Assembly: GCF_004000215.1 (NCBI RefSeq)
Contig: NZ_RBVY01000006.1
Coordinates: forward strand, 71,910 to 135,909
Reading direction: 5' to 3'
Length of the DNA stretch: 64,000 nucleotides
From: Nitratireductor alexandrii
GTDB lineage: Bacteria > Pseudomonadota > Alphaproteobacteria > Rhizobiales > Rhizobiaceae
Part shown: positions 42,976 through 51,626 of the stretch, piece by piece
Layout of the letters: each line of letters starts with the position of its first letter
Numbering within the stretch: the stretch's first letter is position 1
Notes under the pieces: model-generated
What the model was told of the DNA's origin: nothing
The model's database searches: none
Seen by the model: the letters and a program-made list of their open reading frames with translations, nothing else
Made by a program: the position numbers and the translations under genes

Positions 42976-42998
42976 CACGGTCTTTGCCGTGTTTTTTT
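42976..42998 (+). terminator. Terminator-like hairpin oriented against the operon
   Basis: CACGG (42976-42980) pairs with CCGTG (42987-42991), followed by seven T on the + strand. Both flanking genes run on the minus strand, so it would act only on antisense transcription, or be a 5' leader hairpin for livH. Confidence 0.35.
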
Positions 42999-43051
42999 AA
43001 ACCGTAACAGCGACTTGCCTGTCCCCGCAAGCAAACTCGCCAACTCTTTCC

Positions 43052-44092
43052 TCAGGGCTCGATAAACACCTTGCCGTTCGGTTTGGCGAGCTCGCCCGGC
43101 ACACGGTCGATCGCCTCGTCAAGCGGCACGATCGCCGTCACATCGGTCGACCAACGTCCGTCTGCGAAGCGTTTTTGCGCCTCCATCACCACCGCGACCC
43201 TGCGTTCCGGCGCGGCGTTGCGCAACCAGTCCGTCAGCCAGAAGCCTTCGATGCGCTTGCGCATGAAGATCAATTGACCGGGCTCAGGGATCGGCGTCGT
43301 CTGCGTGTCGAGCCGACCATAAACGATCCAGCGCGCCCGTTTCGGCATTGCGTTGAAGATCTGGCCGGCGAGCGGCCCCGTCACCGCGTCGAGCAGGATC
43401 CGCGGTTGCTCCTGCTTCATCACCGTCTTCAAAGTCGTCTCGAAATCGGGTGCGGAGGCGTTGAGCACATGTGCGGCGCCGGCCTTCTCGAGCAGCGGGG
43501 TCTGGTCGTCGCGGCGCACGATGGCGATCGGCCGATAACCGTCCTCGGCCGCCACGCCCATGATCAGCTTGCACAACTGGCTCGCCGCTGCCGTCAGCAC
43601 GAAGGCCTTTTCGCCTTCCTCCTTGACGATCCCGAACATGGCGAGCGCGGTCAGCGGATTGACGATCATCGCCGCGCCGTCGACGTCGTTGACGCCGTCG
43701 ATCAGCGGAATGCAGGCTGCCGCCTCGGCGACCGCGTATTCGGCCCACGCGCCCCAGTTCGACAGCCCAGTGGGAAAGGCGACGCGCGCGCCCACAAGCT
43801 TCTGGGCGGCGGCGTCCTCACCGGCCGCCACCACCTCGCCGACCCCTTCGAACCCGGCCGGCTGGCCCTTGTGGCGTGGCTGGCCATAGAGCCCCTTGAC
43901 GAACATGACATCCGACGGGTTGATCGCCGCCGTTCGGACCTTCACCAGCACCTGGCTGGCGCCGGGCATGGGCACGCCGATCTCGCCCAGTTCGACGAAA
44001 GAGCCCATATCGGCGAGCGAAGCGTCCGACGACTCGGCCGAATAGCCATCATGCTTCAAAAGAAGCGCCTTCATGGTGGGCGGTATCGTCAT
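43052..44092 (-). CDS. Zinc-free MDR oxidoreductase (quinone oxidoreductase-like), first copy
   Basis: 346-residue medium-chain dehydrogenase. The GroES-like domain (MPGASQVLVKVRTAAINPSDVMFVKGLYGQPRHKGQPAGFEGVGEVVAAG) lacks the catalytic-zinc Cys and structural-zinc Cys cluster. The nucleotide-binding domain has AFVLTAAASQLCKLIMG, an altered version of the usual glycine-rich A-x-G-x-x-G motif. It would reduce an enone or quinone with NAD(P)H. ATG 44092 overlaps the second oxidoreductase gene by four bases. Part of the tetR-acyl-CoA dehydrogenase operon, so an enoyl or keto intermediate is the likely substrate. Confidence 0.85.
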   Translation of the reverse strand: MTIPPTMKALLLKHDGYSAESSDASLADMGSFVELGEIGVPMPGASQVLVKVRTAAINPSDVMFVKGLYGQPRHKGQPAGFEGVGEVVAAGEDAAAQKLVGARVAFPTGLSNWGAWAEYAVAEAAACIPLIDGVNDVDGAAMIVNPLTALAMFGIVKEEGEKAFVLTAAASQLCKLIMGVAAEDGYRPIAIVRRDDQTPLLEKAGAAHVLNASAPDFETTLKTVMKQEQPRILLDAVTGPLAGQIFNAMPKRARWIVYGRLDTQTTPIPEPGQLIFMRKRIEGFWLTDWLRNAAPERRVAVVMEAQKRFADGRWSTDVTAIVPLDEAIDRVPGELAKPNGKVFIEP

Positions 44093-45072
44093 GCAATATC
44101 CTTCTCGGGTTTGAGAATCAGCTTGCCGGCTGCGCCGCGGTTCATCACCCGCGCCAGCACCGCCGGTGCGTCGGCAAGCCGGTACTCGCCCTCGATCACC
44201 GGCTTGAGCTTGCCGTCCAGATACCAGCCGACCAGTTCGCGCATGTTGGCGGCATAAGTGGCGGGCTCCTTGCGCGTGAACGCGCCCCAGAAGACGCCGA
44301 CCACGCTGAACCCCTTGACCAGGGCCAGATTGACGGGAAATTTCGGGATCGTGCCGGAGGCGAAGCCGATCACCAACAGCCGGCCGCCCCAACCCATGGC
44401 GCGGGCCAGCGCGTCGAAGGCCTCGCCGCCGACCGGGTCATAGCCGACATCGACCCCCTTGCCGCCTGTCGCCTCCTTCAACGCCTCTTTCAGATTGTCG
44501 TAGCCGAGCACGACATCGGCACCGGCCTCGCCCGCGATCCGGCGTTTTTCGGCGCTGGAGGCGACGGCGATCACCCGCGCGCCCATCGCCTTGCCGATCT
44601 GGACGGCCGCTAGCCCGGTCGCACCGGCCGCGCCGAGCACGCACAGGGTCTCGCCCGCAGCCAGCTTGCCGCGCTGCTTGAGCGCGTGGTGCGACGTCCC
44701 GAAGCCGCACAGCAGCGCGCAGGCATCGGCGTTGCCCATCTCATCGGGCAGGGCCATCACCGTGTCCTCGTGGGCGGCGACCCTTTCGGCATAGGCGCCG
44801 AGCGACGAGACGGACGCGACCCGATCGCCGACCTTGACGCGGCTCACCGCATCGCCGACCGCCACCACCGTGCCGGCCACTTCCATGCCCGGCACGAACG
44901 GCACTGGCGGCTTCATCTGATAAAGCCCCTGCACGAGCAGCCCGTCGGGATAGTTGACGCCGATCGCCTCGGCCTCGATCACCACCATGTGGCCGGTCGC
45001 CTCCGGTTCCGGCCAGTCGGCATATTCCAGCCGGTCGAGCGGGGCGAAATCGCGGGCAACGATCGCTTTCAT
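44089..45072 (-). CDS. NADPH:quinone oxidoreductase family protein, second copy
   Basis: 327-residue zinc-free MDR enzyme with the standard motifs MEVAGTVVAVGDAVSRVKVGDRVA, LAAGETLCVLGAAGATGLAAVQIGKAMGARVIAVASS and YDPVGGEAFDALARAMGWGGRLLVIGFASG. It resembles QorA/NQO-like proteins that reduce alpha,beta-unsaturated carbonyls. It is only about 30% alike by eye to the next gene. It follows the acyl-CoA dehydrogenase gene by seven bases and is translationally coupled to the downstream oxidoreductase. Confidence 0.9.
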   Translation of the reverse strand: MKAIVARDFAPLDRLEYADWPEPEATGHMVVIEAEAIGVNYPDGLLVQGLYQMKPPVPFVPGMEVAGTVVAVGDAVSRVKVGDRVASVSSLGAYAERVAAHEDTVMALPDEMGNADACALLCGFGTSHHALKQRGKLAAGETLCVLGAAGATGLAAVQIGKAMGARVIAVASSAEKRRIAGEAGADVVLGYDNLKEALKEATGGKGVDVGYDPVGGEAFDALARAMGWGGRLLVIGFASGTIPKFPVNLALVKGFSVVGVFWGAFTRKEPATYAANMRELVGWYLDGKLKPVIEGEYRLADAPAVLARVMNRGAAGKLILKPEKDIA

Positions 45073-45079
45073 GACGCCG

Positions 45080-46318
45080 TCACACCTTTTCCTGCGTGTA
45101 TTTTTTCAACTCGACCCGCGCCACCTGCCGGCGGTGCACCGCGTCGGGTCCGTCGGCCAGACGCAGCGTACGCAGATGCGTCCACGAGCGCGCGAGCGGC
45201 GTATCCTGGCTGATGCCCTGGCCGCCGAACATCTGGATCGCCTCGTCGGTCACCTTCAGCGCCACCCTCGGCGCGACCACCTTGATCTGGCTGATCCAGG
45301 GCGCGGCGGCACGCGGGTCGCCCTGATCCATCATCCAGGCGGCCTTGAGGCACAAGAGCCGCGCCATCTCGATCTCCATCCGGCATTCGGCGATGATGTC
45401 GTAGTTGGCGCCGAGTTGGGCCAGCGGCTTGCCGAAGGCCTCGCGCCGCATGGAGCGCCGGCACATCTGCTCCAACGCCATCTCGGCCTGGCCGATGGCG
45501 CGCATGCAATGGTGGATGCGGCCGGGTCCGAGCCGGCCCTGGGCGATCTCGAAGCCGCGCCCCTCGCCGAGAATGAGATTGTCGGCCGGAACCCGCACAT
45601 TCTCGAATTTGAGATGGAGATGGCCGTGCGGCGCGTCGTCCTCGCCATAGACATGCATCGCCCTGAGCTTGGTGATGCCGGGCGTGTCGGCCGGCACCAG
45701 GATCATGGAATGGCGCTGATGTTTCGGCGCGTCCTCGGCGGTCTTGACCATCACCACATAGATCGCGCAACGCGGATCGCCAGCACCCGACGACCACCAT
45801 TTCTCGCCGTTGAGCACGTAGTCGGCGCCGTCCCGCTCGCAGCGCATGGCGATGTTGGTCGCGTCCGAGGACGCGACGTCGGGCTCGGTCATCAAATAGG
45901 CGGAGCGGATGCGGCCCTCCAGGAGCGGCGCGAGCCATGCGCGCTTGTGCGCCTCGGAGCCGTAGCGCTCCAAAACCTCCATATTGCCGGTATCGGGCGC
46001 CGAGCAGTTGAACGTCTCCGCACCCAGATGGGCCTTGCCCATCTCCTCGGCCAGATAGGCGTATTCCACCGTCGTCAGCCCGTAGCCGCGGCTGGAATCG
46101 GTCAGCCAGAAATTCCACAGGCCGCGCTCGCGCGCCCTGGATTTGAGACCTTCCAGGATTTCGGTCTGGCGCGCCGTGTAGGCCCAGCGATCGCCGTCCT
46201 TGCCGATTTCGGCCAGAAATTCCTCGTCGAGCGGCATGATCTCCTCGCGGACCATGCGCGCGACCTTGTCGTGGATCGGCTTCAGCCGCTCGGTCATGCC
46301 GAGATCCATGGTGCTCAT
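45080..46318 (-). CDS. Acyl-CoA dehydrogenase, ACAD10/11-like
   Basis: 412-residue FAD-dependent acyl-CoA dehydrogenase. FAD and substrate motifs are AYLMTEPDVASSDATNIAMRCERDGADYVLNGEKWWSSGAGDPRC, GRLGPGRIHHCMRAIGQAEMALEQM and IQMFGGQGISQDTPLARSWTHLRTLRLADGPDAVHRRQVAR. The LRLADGPDAVH end is characteristic of the ACAD10/ACAD11 branch, which in animals and bacteria works on phosphorylated 4-hydroxyacyl-CoA. ATG 46318 overlaps the tetR stop. A kinase of the matching type lies across the divergent promoter at 48423. Confidence 0.92.
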   Translation of the reverse strand: MSTMDLGMTERLKPIHDKVARMVREEIMPLDEEFLAEIGKDGDRWAYTARQTEILEGLKSRARERGLWNFWLTDSSRGYGLTTVEYAYLAEEMGKAHLGAETFNCSAPDTGNMEVLERYGSEAHKRAWLAPLLEGRIRSAYLMTEPDVASSDATNIAMRCERDGADYVLNGEKWWSSGAGDPRCAIYVVMVKTAEDAPKHQRHSMILVPADTPGITKLRAMHVYGEDDAPHGHLHLKFENVRVPADNLILGEGRGFEIAQGRLGPGRIHHCMRAIGQAEMALEQMCRRSMRREAFGKPLAQLGANYDIIAECRMEIEMARLLCLKAAWMMDQGDPRAAAPWISQIKVVAPRVALKVTDEAIQMFGGQGISQDTPLARSWTHLRTLRLADGPDAVHRRQVARVELKKYTQEKV

Positions 46319-47004
46319 GTCGGGTTTTCCTGTGTTCCTCGCAGCCCGCCCTGGGCAAAATCCACGACCTGGCGGGCGATGGCCTCGATATCGGAGCGGG
46401 TTTCGCCGACACGCGGCGAGTACCAGAAGATAGGCGAATTGAGCGTCATGAACATCAGCTGATTGGCGATGCTCATGTCGTCGAACCGGAATACCCCCTC
46501 CTCGCGCCCCTGCAGCAGGGTCTCGCGAAACAGCTTGCCATAGGTGCTGCGATATTCCAGCAACTCGTTGAAAACCTCGCGCTGGGCTGGCGTTGTGGCG
46601 CCGCGCAGATGCATTTCGACCCCGATCCACACCGCACGCTGGAACGGCTTGGTGTCGATCATCTGGACCACGTGCACCATCGCCATCTTGCGCCAGCGCG
46701 GCAATGCCGGGCCCGGCAAGTGCCGGTAGGGCTCGACGGCCTGATAGTTCATGTCCATGCCGGCGCGGAAAACCTCGGCGAACAGATCCGCCTTGGACGG
46801 GAAATGGTGATAGATCCGACCCTTCGTGGCGCCGAGGCTGCGTGCCACGTCGTCGATCGAGGTGCTGGCGTAGCCGCGTTCCATGAAGCAGGTCGCCGCG
46901 GCGCGCAAAATGTCGGCACGCGAGCTGTCGACAACTTGTTCGCGAACGCCAAGCGACATCGCCGCCACGACCTCCCTGTCCGCCCTGTTATCGGTTCGGC
47001 TCAT
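46315..47004 (-). CDS. TetR/AcrR family transcriptional regulator
   Basis: 229-residue repressor. The HTH is ILRAAATCFMERGYASTSIDDVARSLGATKGRIYHHFPSKADLFAEVF; the C-terminal ligand domain (about 75-220) is TetR_C-like, with GVEMHLRGATTPAQREVFNELLEYRSTYGKLFRETL. ATG 47004 is preferred; frames open to 47043 would cover the palindromic operator, while ATG 46959 is also possible. It is the first gene of the tetR-acad-oxidoreductase operon and probably controls both divergent operons through the site at 47039-47058. The ligand is likely an acyl-CoA. Confidence 0.9.
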   Translation of the reverse strand: MSRTDNRADREVVAAMSLGVREQVVDSSRADILRAAATCFMERGYASTSIDDVARSLGATKGRIYHHFPSKADLFAEVFRAGMDMNYQAVEPYRHLPGPALPRWRKMAMVHVVQMIDTKPFQRAVWIGVEMHLRGATTPAQREVFNELLEYRSTYGKLFRETLLQGREEGVFRFDDMSIANQLMFMTLNSPIFWYSPRVGETRSDIEAIARQVVDFAQGGLRGTQENPT

Positions 47005-47038
47005 GGCCGATGGGCTCTTTACTGGCAGGGCAATGATG

Positions 47039-47058
47039 AACATACTACCGAGTATGTT
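47039..47058. promoter_or_regulatory. TetR-type operator between the divergent acyl-CoA operons
   Basis: AACATACTACCGAGTATGTT is a perfect inverted repeat with eight-base arms and a four-base spacer, 42-61 bases before the SDR gene and 35-54 bases before the TetR start. Such ATACT/AGTAT palindromes are typical of TetR repressors of fatty or acyl-CoA metabolism. Confidence 0.7.
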
Positions 47059-47099
47059 GTCAATGCGGACTCGCGTGGACGGGCCGCGAGGGGAGGAAG

Positions 47100-47921
47100 A
47101 TGGCTTATCTCGACGAACTGTTTTCGGTTGCCGGCAAGCGCGCCCTGATCACCGGCGCGGCGAGCGGCATCGGCCGCATGGCGGCGACCGCGCTGGTGCG
47201 CGCGGGCGCCGAAGTCTATATCGCGTCGCGCCGGCCGGAGGAATGCGAGAAGGTGGCCGGCGAACTGAACGCGATCGGCGCGGCGGGCAAGGCACAAGGC
47301 TTCGCCGGCGACGTCGGCAGCGAAGACGGGGTGGACGCGCTTGCCGAGGCGGTGCGGGCGCGCACCGACCAGTTGCACATCCTGATCAACAATGCCGGGC
47401 TGAGCTGGGGGGAGCCGCTGGACACCTTTCCCTATCATGCCTGGGCGCGGGTCTTAAACGTGAACGTGACCGGTCTGTTTCACCTGACCCGCACCCTTTT
47501 GCCGCTGCTCGAAAACGCGGCACGTGACGACGATCCGGCCCGCATCATCAATCTGGGGTCGGTGATGGGCACCCAGCCGATCGCCGACGGCGCCTATTCC
47601 TACACCGCCTCCAAGGCCGCCGTGCATCATCTGACGCGGACGCTGGCCTGCGAACTCGCCGGGCGGCGTATTACCGTCAACGCCTTCGCCCCCGGTCCTT
47701 TCCAGAGCCGCATGACGGCCTTCGCCACCGACACCGACGAAAAGGCCGCCAGGGTCGGAAGCCGCGTGCCGATGGGAAGAATCGGCAACCCGGATGACAT
47801 TGCCGGCGCAACGCTTTATCTGTGTGCAAAGGCTGGGAGTTATGTCACCGGCGCGATCCTGCCGATTGACGGTGGGCAGTCCGTTCAGCATGGCATGTCT
47901 CTGTTCAAGGAACCGGATTGA
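47100..47921 (+). CDS. SDR family oxidoreductase
   Basis: 273-residue short-chain dehydrogenase. Cofactor motif TGAASGIGRMAA, NNAGLSW, catalytic Ser in INLGSVMG, YSYTASKAA (Tyr-x3-Lys) and GRRITVNAFAPGPFQSRM are all present. The Arg in IASRRPEE suggests NADP(H). It leads an operon with a MaoC hydratase, an APH-like kinase and another SDR. It follows the TetR operator, with GGGAGGAAG before the ATG. Confidence 0.93.
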   Translation: MAYLDELFSVAGKRALITGAASGIGRMAATALVRAGAEVYIASRRPEECEKVAGELNAIGAAGKAQGFAGDVGSEDGVDALAEAVRARTDQLHILINNAGLSWGEPLDTFPYHAWARVLNVNVTGLFHLTRTLLPLLENAARDDDPARIINLGSVMGTQPIADGAYSYTASKAAVHHLTRTLACELAGRRITVNAFAPGPFQSRMTAFATDTDEKAARVGSRVPMGRIGNPDDIAGATLYLCAKAGSYVTGAILPIDGGQSVQHGMSLFKEPD

Positions 47922-47931
47922 TACGCTACTG

Positions 47932-48426
47932 ATGAGCAAGGAACCGCTGGAACCCGTCGACACCGATCATCTGACCGCCGCGATCGGGACCGAGATCGGC
48001 ATTTCGCCCTGGCGAACGGTCTCGCAACGCATGATCGACCAGTTCGCCGACGCGACCGACGATCACCAGTTCATCCACGTCGATCCCGAGCGGGCGGCGA
48101 GCGAGACGCCCTATGGCGGCACCATCGCGCACGGCTTTCTGTCGTTGTCGCTGCTGTCCGCGCTCGCCTACGAGACGCTTCCCCCGCTCAAGAACACCGT
48201 GATCGGCATCAATTACGGCTTCGATCAGGTCCGCTTCAAGGCGCCGGTCAAGGCCGGCGCGCGCGTGCGGGCGCGGTTTTTCCTCGCCAATGCCAATATC
48301 CGCCCCTCCGGTTGGGTCGAGATCGCCTATGACGTGACGATCGAGATCGAAAACGCGAGGAAACCGGCCCTGACGGCGCGCTGGCTCACCCTTTCCCAGC
48401 TTCAACGACTGGACAAAGCATCGTGA
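47932..48426 (+). CDS. MaoC family enoyl-CoA hydratase
   Basis: 164-residue hot-dog-fold hydratase. The active site shows as [38 protein letters not shown]: Asp and His of the R-hydratase motif are present. It likely adds water to enoyl-CoA to yield 3-hydroxyacyl-CoA. It lies 10 bases after the SDR; the kinase gene start overlaps its stop (GTGA). It would act after the acyl-CoA dehydrogenase of the divergent operon. Confidence 0.92.
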   Translation: MSKEPLEPVDTDHLTAAIGTEIGISPWRTVSQRMIDQFADATDDHQFIHVDPERAASETPYGGTIAHGFLSLSLLSALAYETLPPLKNTVIGINYGFDQVRFKAPVKAGARVRARFFLANANIRPSGWVEIAYDVTIEIENARKPALTARWLTLSQLQRLDKAS

Positions 48427-49457
48427 CCGACCCGAACCTTCTCGATCCCGCCACGCTCACGCCCTATCTCGAAACGCACGTTCCCGGTTTCAGGGGGCTC
48501 GGGGAGATCGAGAAGTTCCAGACCGGACAGTCGAATCCGACCTATTTGATCAATGCCAGCTCCGGCCGCTACGTGCTGCGAGCCAAGCCGCCTGGCAAGC
48601 TGCTGAAATCGGCGCACCAGGTCGACCGCGAATTCCGGGTCATGGCCGCGCTGGGCAAGGCCGGATTCCCGGTTCCGAAAGTGCTTCACTTGGCGCCGGA
48701 AGATTCCCCGATCGGGCGCATGTTCTACGTGATGGGGTTCATCGAGGGCCGGATTTTCTGGGATCCGGCCTTGCCGGAAGCCGCGGATAACGGGGAGCGC
48801 ACGGCGATCTACGATGCGATGAACGCCACGCTCGCAGCACTCCACGACATCGATATCGAAAAGGCCGGGCTTGCAGATTTCGGCCGTCCCGGCAGCTATT
48901 TCGAGCGCCAGTTCGGGCGCTGGAGCAGCCAGTATCGGGCATCGGCGACCGAAACCGTGGAACCGATGGAGCGGCTGATCGCCTGGCTCGGCGAGGCCCA
49001 GCCCGAGGATGACGGCCAGGTCTCGCTCGTGCATGGCGACTTCCGGCTCGACAATATGATGTTCGCGCCGGAGCGCCCGGTCGTGCTTGCCGTGCTGGAC
49101 TGGGAGCTTTCCACCCTCGGCCATCCGCTGGCCGACCTCGCCTATCAATGCATGCAGTGGCGCCTGCCGCACCGTTCCGGCTTTCGCGGCCTGGGCGGCA
49201 TCGACCGTGCCGCTCTCGGAATCCCGAGCGAGGAGGACTATGTCGCGTGCTATTGCGAGCACCGCGGCATCGGCGCGATCGACAATTGGACCTATTACCT
49301 GGCCTTTTCCTTCTTCCGGCTGGCCGCGATCTGTCAGGGCGTCTACAAACGCTCGCTCGACGGCAATGCCTCGAACCCGGAAAAGGCACGCATGTATGGC
49401 GAAGCCGTGCGGCTGTTGGCCGATCTCGCGATGAAGCGGATCGACGGAGGAAAATGA
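48423..49457 (+). CDS. APH-family phosphotransferase, ACAD10/LvaA-like kinase
   Basis: 344-residue protein kinase-like phosphotransferase. N-lobe [46 protein letters not shown], catalytic loop [15 protein letters not shown] and metal-binding [22 protein letters not shown] are intact. This branch includes the kinase domains of ACAD10/ACAD11 and the bacterial LvaA, which phosphorylate 4-hydroxyacyl-CoA. The start is GTG 48423, overlapping the MaoC stop. Its partner dehydrogenase would be the ACAD gene at 45080. No antibiotic resistance function is suggested by context. Confidence 0.9.
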   Translation: MTDPNLLDPATLTPYLETHVPGFRGLGEIEKFQTGQSNPTYLINASSGRYVLRAKPPGKLLKSAHQVDREFRVMAALGKAGFPVPKVLHLAPEDSPIGRMFYVMGFIEGRIFWDPALPEAADNGERTAIYDAMNATLAALHDIDIEKAGLADFGRPGSYFERQFGRWSSQYRASATETVEPMERLIAWLGEAQPEDDGQVSLVHGDFRLDNMMFAPERPVVLAVLDWELSTLGHPLADLAYQCMQWRLPHRSGFRGLGGIDRAALGIPSEEDYVACYCEHRGIGAIDNWTYYLAFSFFRLAAICQGVYKRSLDGNASNPEKARMYGEAVRLLADLAMKRIDGGK

Positions 49458-50233
49458 TGGCGCGGTTTTCCGATCAGGTCGTGCTCGTCACCGGCGCCAC
49501 AGGCGGGTTCGGCCGCCGCACCGCCGAACGCCTGGCCGAAGACGGCGCCACGCTGGTGCTGTCGGATGTCGACGAAGCCAACCTCATCGACTTCGCCGGC
49601 TCGCTCTCCTGCCAGACAGCCGTTCTGGCGGGCGACATTGCCGAGGAAAGCCTGTCGGAACGATTGGTGGCGCTCGCCGTCGAGCGCTTCGGCCGGCTCG
49701 ACATCGCCATCAACAATGCCGGCATCGCCCAAAGCTATGTCAAGCTTGCGAGCGTGCCGAGCGAGGAAGCGCGGCGCATCATCGACATTGACCTGATGGG
49801 CGTGTTTTTCGCCATGAAGCACCAATTGCCGCAGATGGAACGACAGCGACGCGCCACGGGCCGGGCTGGTGCGATCGTCAACATCGCCTCGGTCGCCGGC
49901 GTCGCCGGCGCCCCGCGCCTTTCCGTCTATGCCGCTGCCAAGCACGGCGTTGTCGGTCTCACCCGCTCGGGCGCTGCCGAATATGCCGCCAAGGGCATCC
50001 GCGTCAACGCGGTCTGCCCCTCCTATGCCCGCACCAACATGGTGCAGGATTTCGTCAGGATGACCGGGCTCGGCGAGGACGAGGCGATCGAGCAACTGAC
50101 CCGGGGCGTGCCGATGAAGCGCGTCGCGGAGATCGACGAGGTGGTGGAGGTGATCCTGTTTGCCGCCGATCCGAAAAACAGCTTCATGACCGGCCACACG
50201 CTGTCCGTCGACGGCGGCATCGCCGCGTTGTGA
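49457..50233 (+). CDS. SDR family oxidoreductase, second copy
   Basis: 258-residue short-chain dehydrogenase. Motifs are TGATGGFGRRTAERLAEDGA, INNAGIAQ, VNIASVAGVAGAP (Ser) and YAAAKHGVVGL (Tyr-x3-Lys). The Asp in VLSDVDEAN suggests NAD preference. Two adjacent ATG codons at 49454 and 49457 are possible; GGAGG lies three and six bases before them, so 49457 fits better. It overlaps the kinase stop by one base. It ends the + strand operon and probably oxidises the 3-hydroxyacyl-CoA or 4-hydroxy intermediate. Confidence 0.92.
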   Translation: MARFSDQVVLVTGATGGFGRRTAERLAEDGATLVLSDVDEANLIDFAGSLSCQTAVLAGDIAEESLSERLVALAVERFGRLDIAINNAGIAQSYVKLASVPSEEARRIIDIDLMGVFFAMKHQLPQMERQRRATGRAGAIVNIASVAGVAGAPRLSVYAAAKHGVVGLTRSGAAEYAAKGIRVNAVCPSYARTNMVQDFVRMTGLGEDEAIEQLTRGVPMKRVAEIDEVVEVILFAADPKNSFMTGHTLSVDGGIAAL

Positions 50234-50324
50234 TCTTGTTGTCGGCGACGCCGTAAAGAGCCGCCCGAGCGCACCCGTAGCAACGGCCATTGTTCGCCCT
50301 AACGGGCGGCGATAGGAGGATAAG

Positions 50325-50678
50325 ATGCAGTTTGCCCTGCTTTGCTACCACTCTCAGGCCCAAACCAGTAGCCTGAGCGCCGACGAGGAGGCCGCGATGA
50401 TGGCGCGGGTGCGCGCGGCCGAGGACAAGATCCGCACCAAGGCCAACATCGGCCCGAGCCTGCGCCTCAAGCCGACAACGGCGGCACGTTTCGTCAAGGC
50501 GGGCGACGACCCGATGGTGATCGACGGTCCCTATGCCGAGACCAAGGAACAACTGCTCGGCTTCTGGATCATCGAATGCGACACGCTCGACGAGGCGATC
50601 GAGGCCGGCAAGCATCTGGCGCGCGAGCGCGAAGTCGGCGGGATCGAGGTACGCCCGCTGCTCGCCTTCAATCCCTGA
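50325..50678 (+). CDS. YciI-like (DGPF domain) protein
   Basis: 117-residue ferredoxin-like fold protein of the YciI/DGPF family: MQFALLCYHSQ, RLKPTTAARFV, VIDGPYAETKEQLLGFWIIECDTLDEAIEAGKHLARE. The DGPYAETKE motif is the family signature. The family often accompanies ECF sigma factors; none is adjacent here. A GGAGGA site precedes the ATG. It is convergent with the desaturase-like gene, 13 bases apart. Biochemical role unknown. Confidence 0.87.
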   Translation: MQFALLCYHSQAQTSSLSADEEAAMMARVRAAEDKIRTKANIGPSLRLKPTTAARFVKAGDDPMVIDGPYAETKEQLLGFWIIECDTLDEAIEAGKHLAREREVGGIEVRPLLAFNP

Positions 50679-50691
50679 TTTTTTGGCCGGC

Positions 50692-51600
50692 TCAGCCGCG
50701 CAAGTGGGCGAGATAGCGGGCGTGAAAGCGGCGATAGCCGTTTTCCGTCACCTGGAGGTTGCCACGGGCCAGGGCGTGGAATTCCGGCAACTTGTGGAAC
50801 GGCACCATGGGATAGGCGTGGTGCTCGGCATGATAGGGCATGTTCCAGGCGATCCAGCGCACCAGGCGGTTGGTGTAGGTGGTGCGGGTGTTTTCCAGCA
50901 TGTTGGCCACGAACGGGCAGCGCCCGTGCTCGGCGAGCAGGTAAAGCCGCAGAAAGGGCTGGCCGACCACAGCCGGAATCACCCAGATAAACAGGAGGAC
51001 GTCCGACCCGGCGGCAATCGACAGCCCGGCCAGCAAGCCATAGAGCGCGAGCGTAACGCGCGCCTCGCGCACCACCCGGCCCCTGGCATTGCCGGGCACG
51101 AAATCGCCGTCGACGCGGCTGGCCGCGTTGCGCGCCAGGGTGATCGCCAGCGACCACCACAGCGGCAGACCCGACACATGCAGCCCATACCCGCCTAGGC
51201 TTTCGGGTTTCGGCGCGGCAAGCTCGGGGTCGCGTCTCGGGTCCTGCGTGTGGCGATGATGGGCGAAATGGAAATAGCGAAACCAGGTGGCCGGGATCGC
51301 GATCAGGAAGCCGCAAATCTGCGCGACCCGCTGGTTGAGCCAGCCGGTGCGAAAGGCGGTGCCGTGGATGGTTTCGTGCTCGAGCGTGAACAGGAACACG
51401 ATCAGGATGCCCTGGATCGGCACCAGCAGCGGCCACAACGGCGCCCGCACCGCAATCAGCAGGCCGAGACCTGCGATCGACCCGAAATGCACACAAAGCC
51501 GCACGATCCCCGGCCGGTCGGATTTTTCGGTGAGCGCGCGACGTTGCTCGCGCGACAGCGCGGCGAGCAAGTGTCGATGGTCGAGGCGGGCGTCGTGCAT
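50692..51600 (-). CDS. Fatty acid desaturase family membrane protein
   Basis: 302-residue membrane protein with the three histidine boxes of the desaturase/hydroxylase superfamily: HETIHG, HFAHHRHTQDP and HAEHHAYPMVP, with about four membrane helices between. Such di-iron enzymes desaturate or hydroxylate alkyl groups. It starts 26 bases after soxG on the same strand, and so likely belongs to the sarcosine oxidase operon, a context that favours an N-methyl or amine substrate over a fatty acid. ATG 51600 chosen; the open frame to 51723 lies within soxG. Substrate not determined. Confidence 0.88.
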   Translation of the reverse strand: MHDARLDHRHLLAALSREQRRALTEKSDRPGIVRLCVHFGSIAGLGLLIAVRAPLWPLLVPIQGILIVFLFTLEHETIHGTAFRTGWLNQRVAQICGFLIAIPATWFRYFHFAHHRHTQDPRRDPELAAPKPESLGGYGLHVSGLPLWWSLAITLARNAASRVDGDFVPGNARGRVVREARVTLALYGLLAGLSIAAGSDVLLFIWVIPAVVGQPFLRLYLLAEHGRCPFVANMLENTRTTYTNRLVRWIAWNMPYHAEHHAYPMVPFHKLPEFHALARGNLQVTENGYRRFHARYLAHLRG

Positions 51601-51626
51601 GAGACCGGTCCGTTCGACGGCCAAGC

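Noticed and set aside
48423-49457. Aminoglycoside phosphotransferase (antibiotic resistance)
   Set aside because: The fold is shared, but the sequence matches the ACAD10/LvaA kinase branch and the neighbours are acyl-CoA enzymes.
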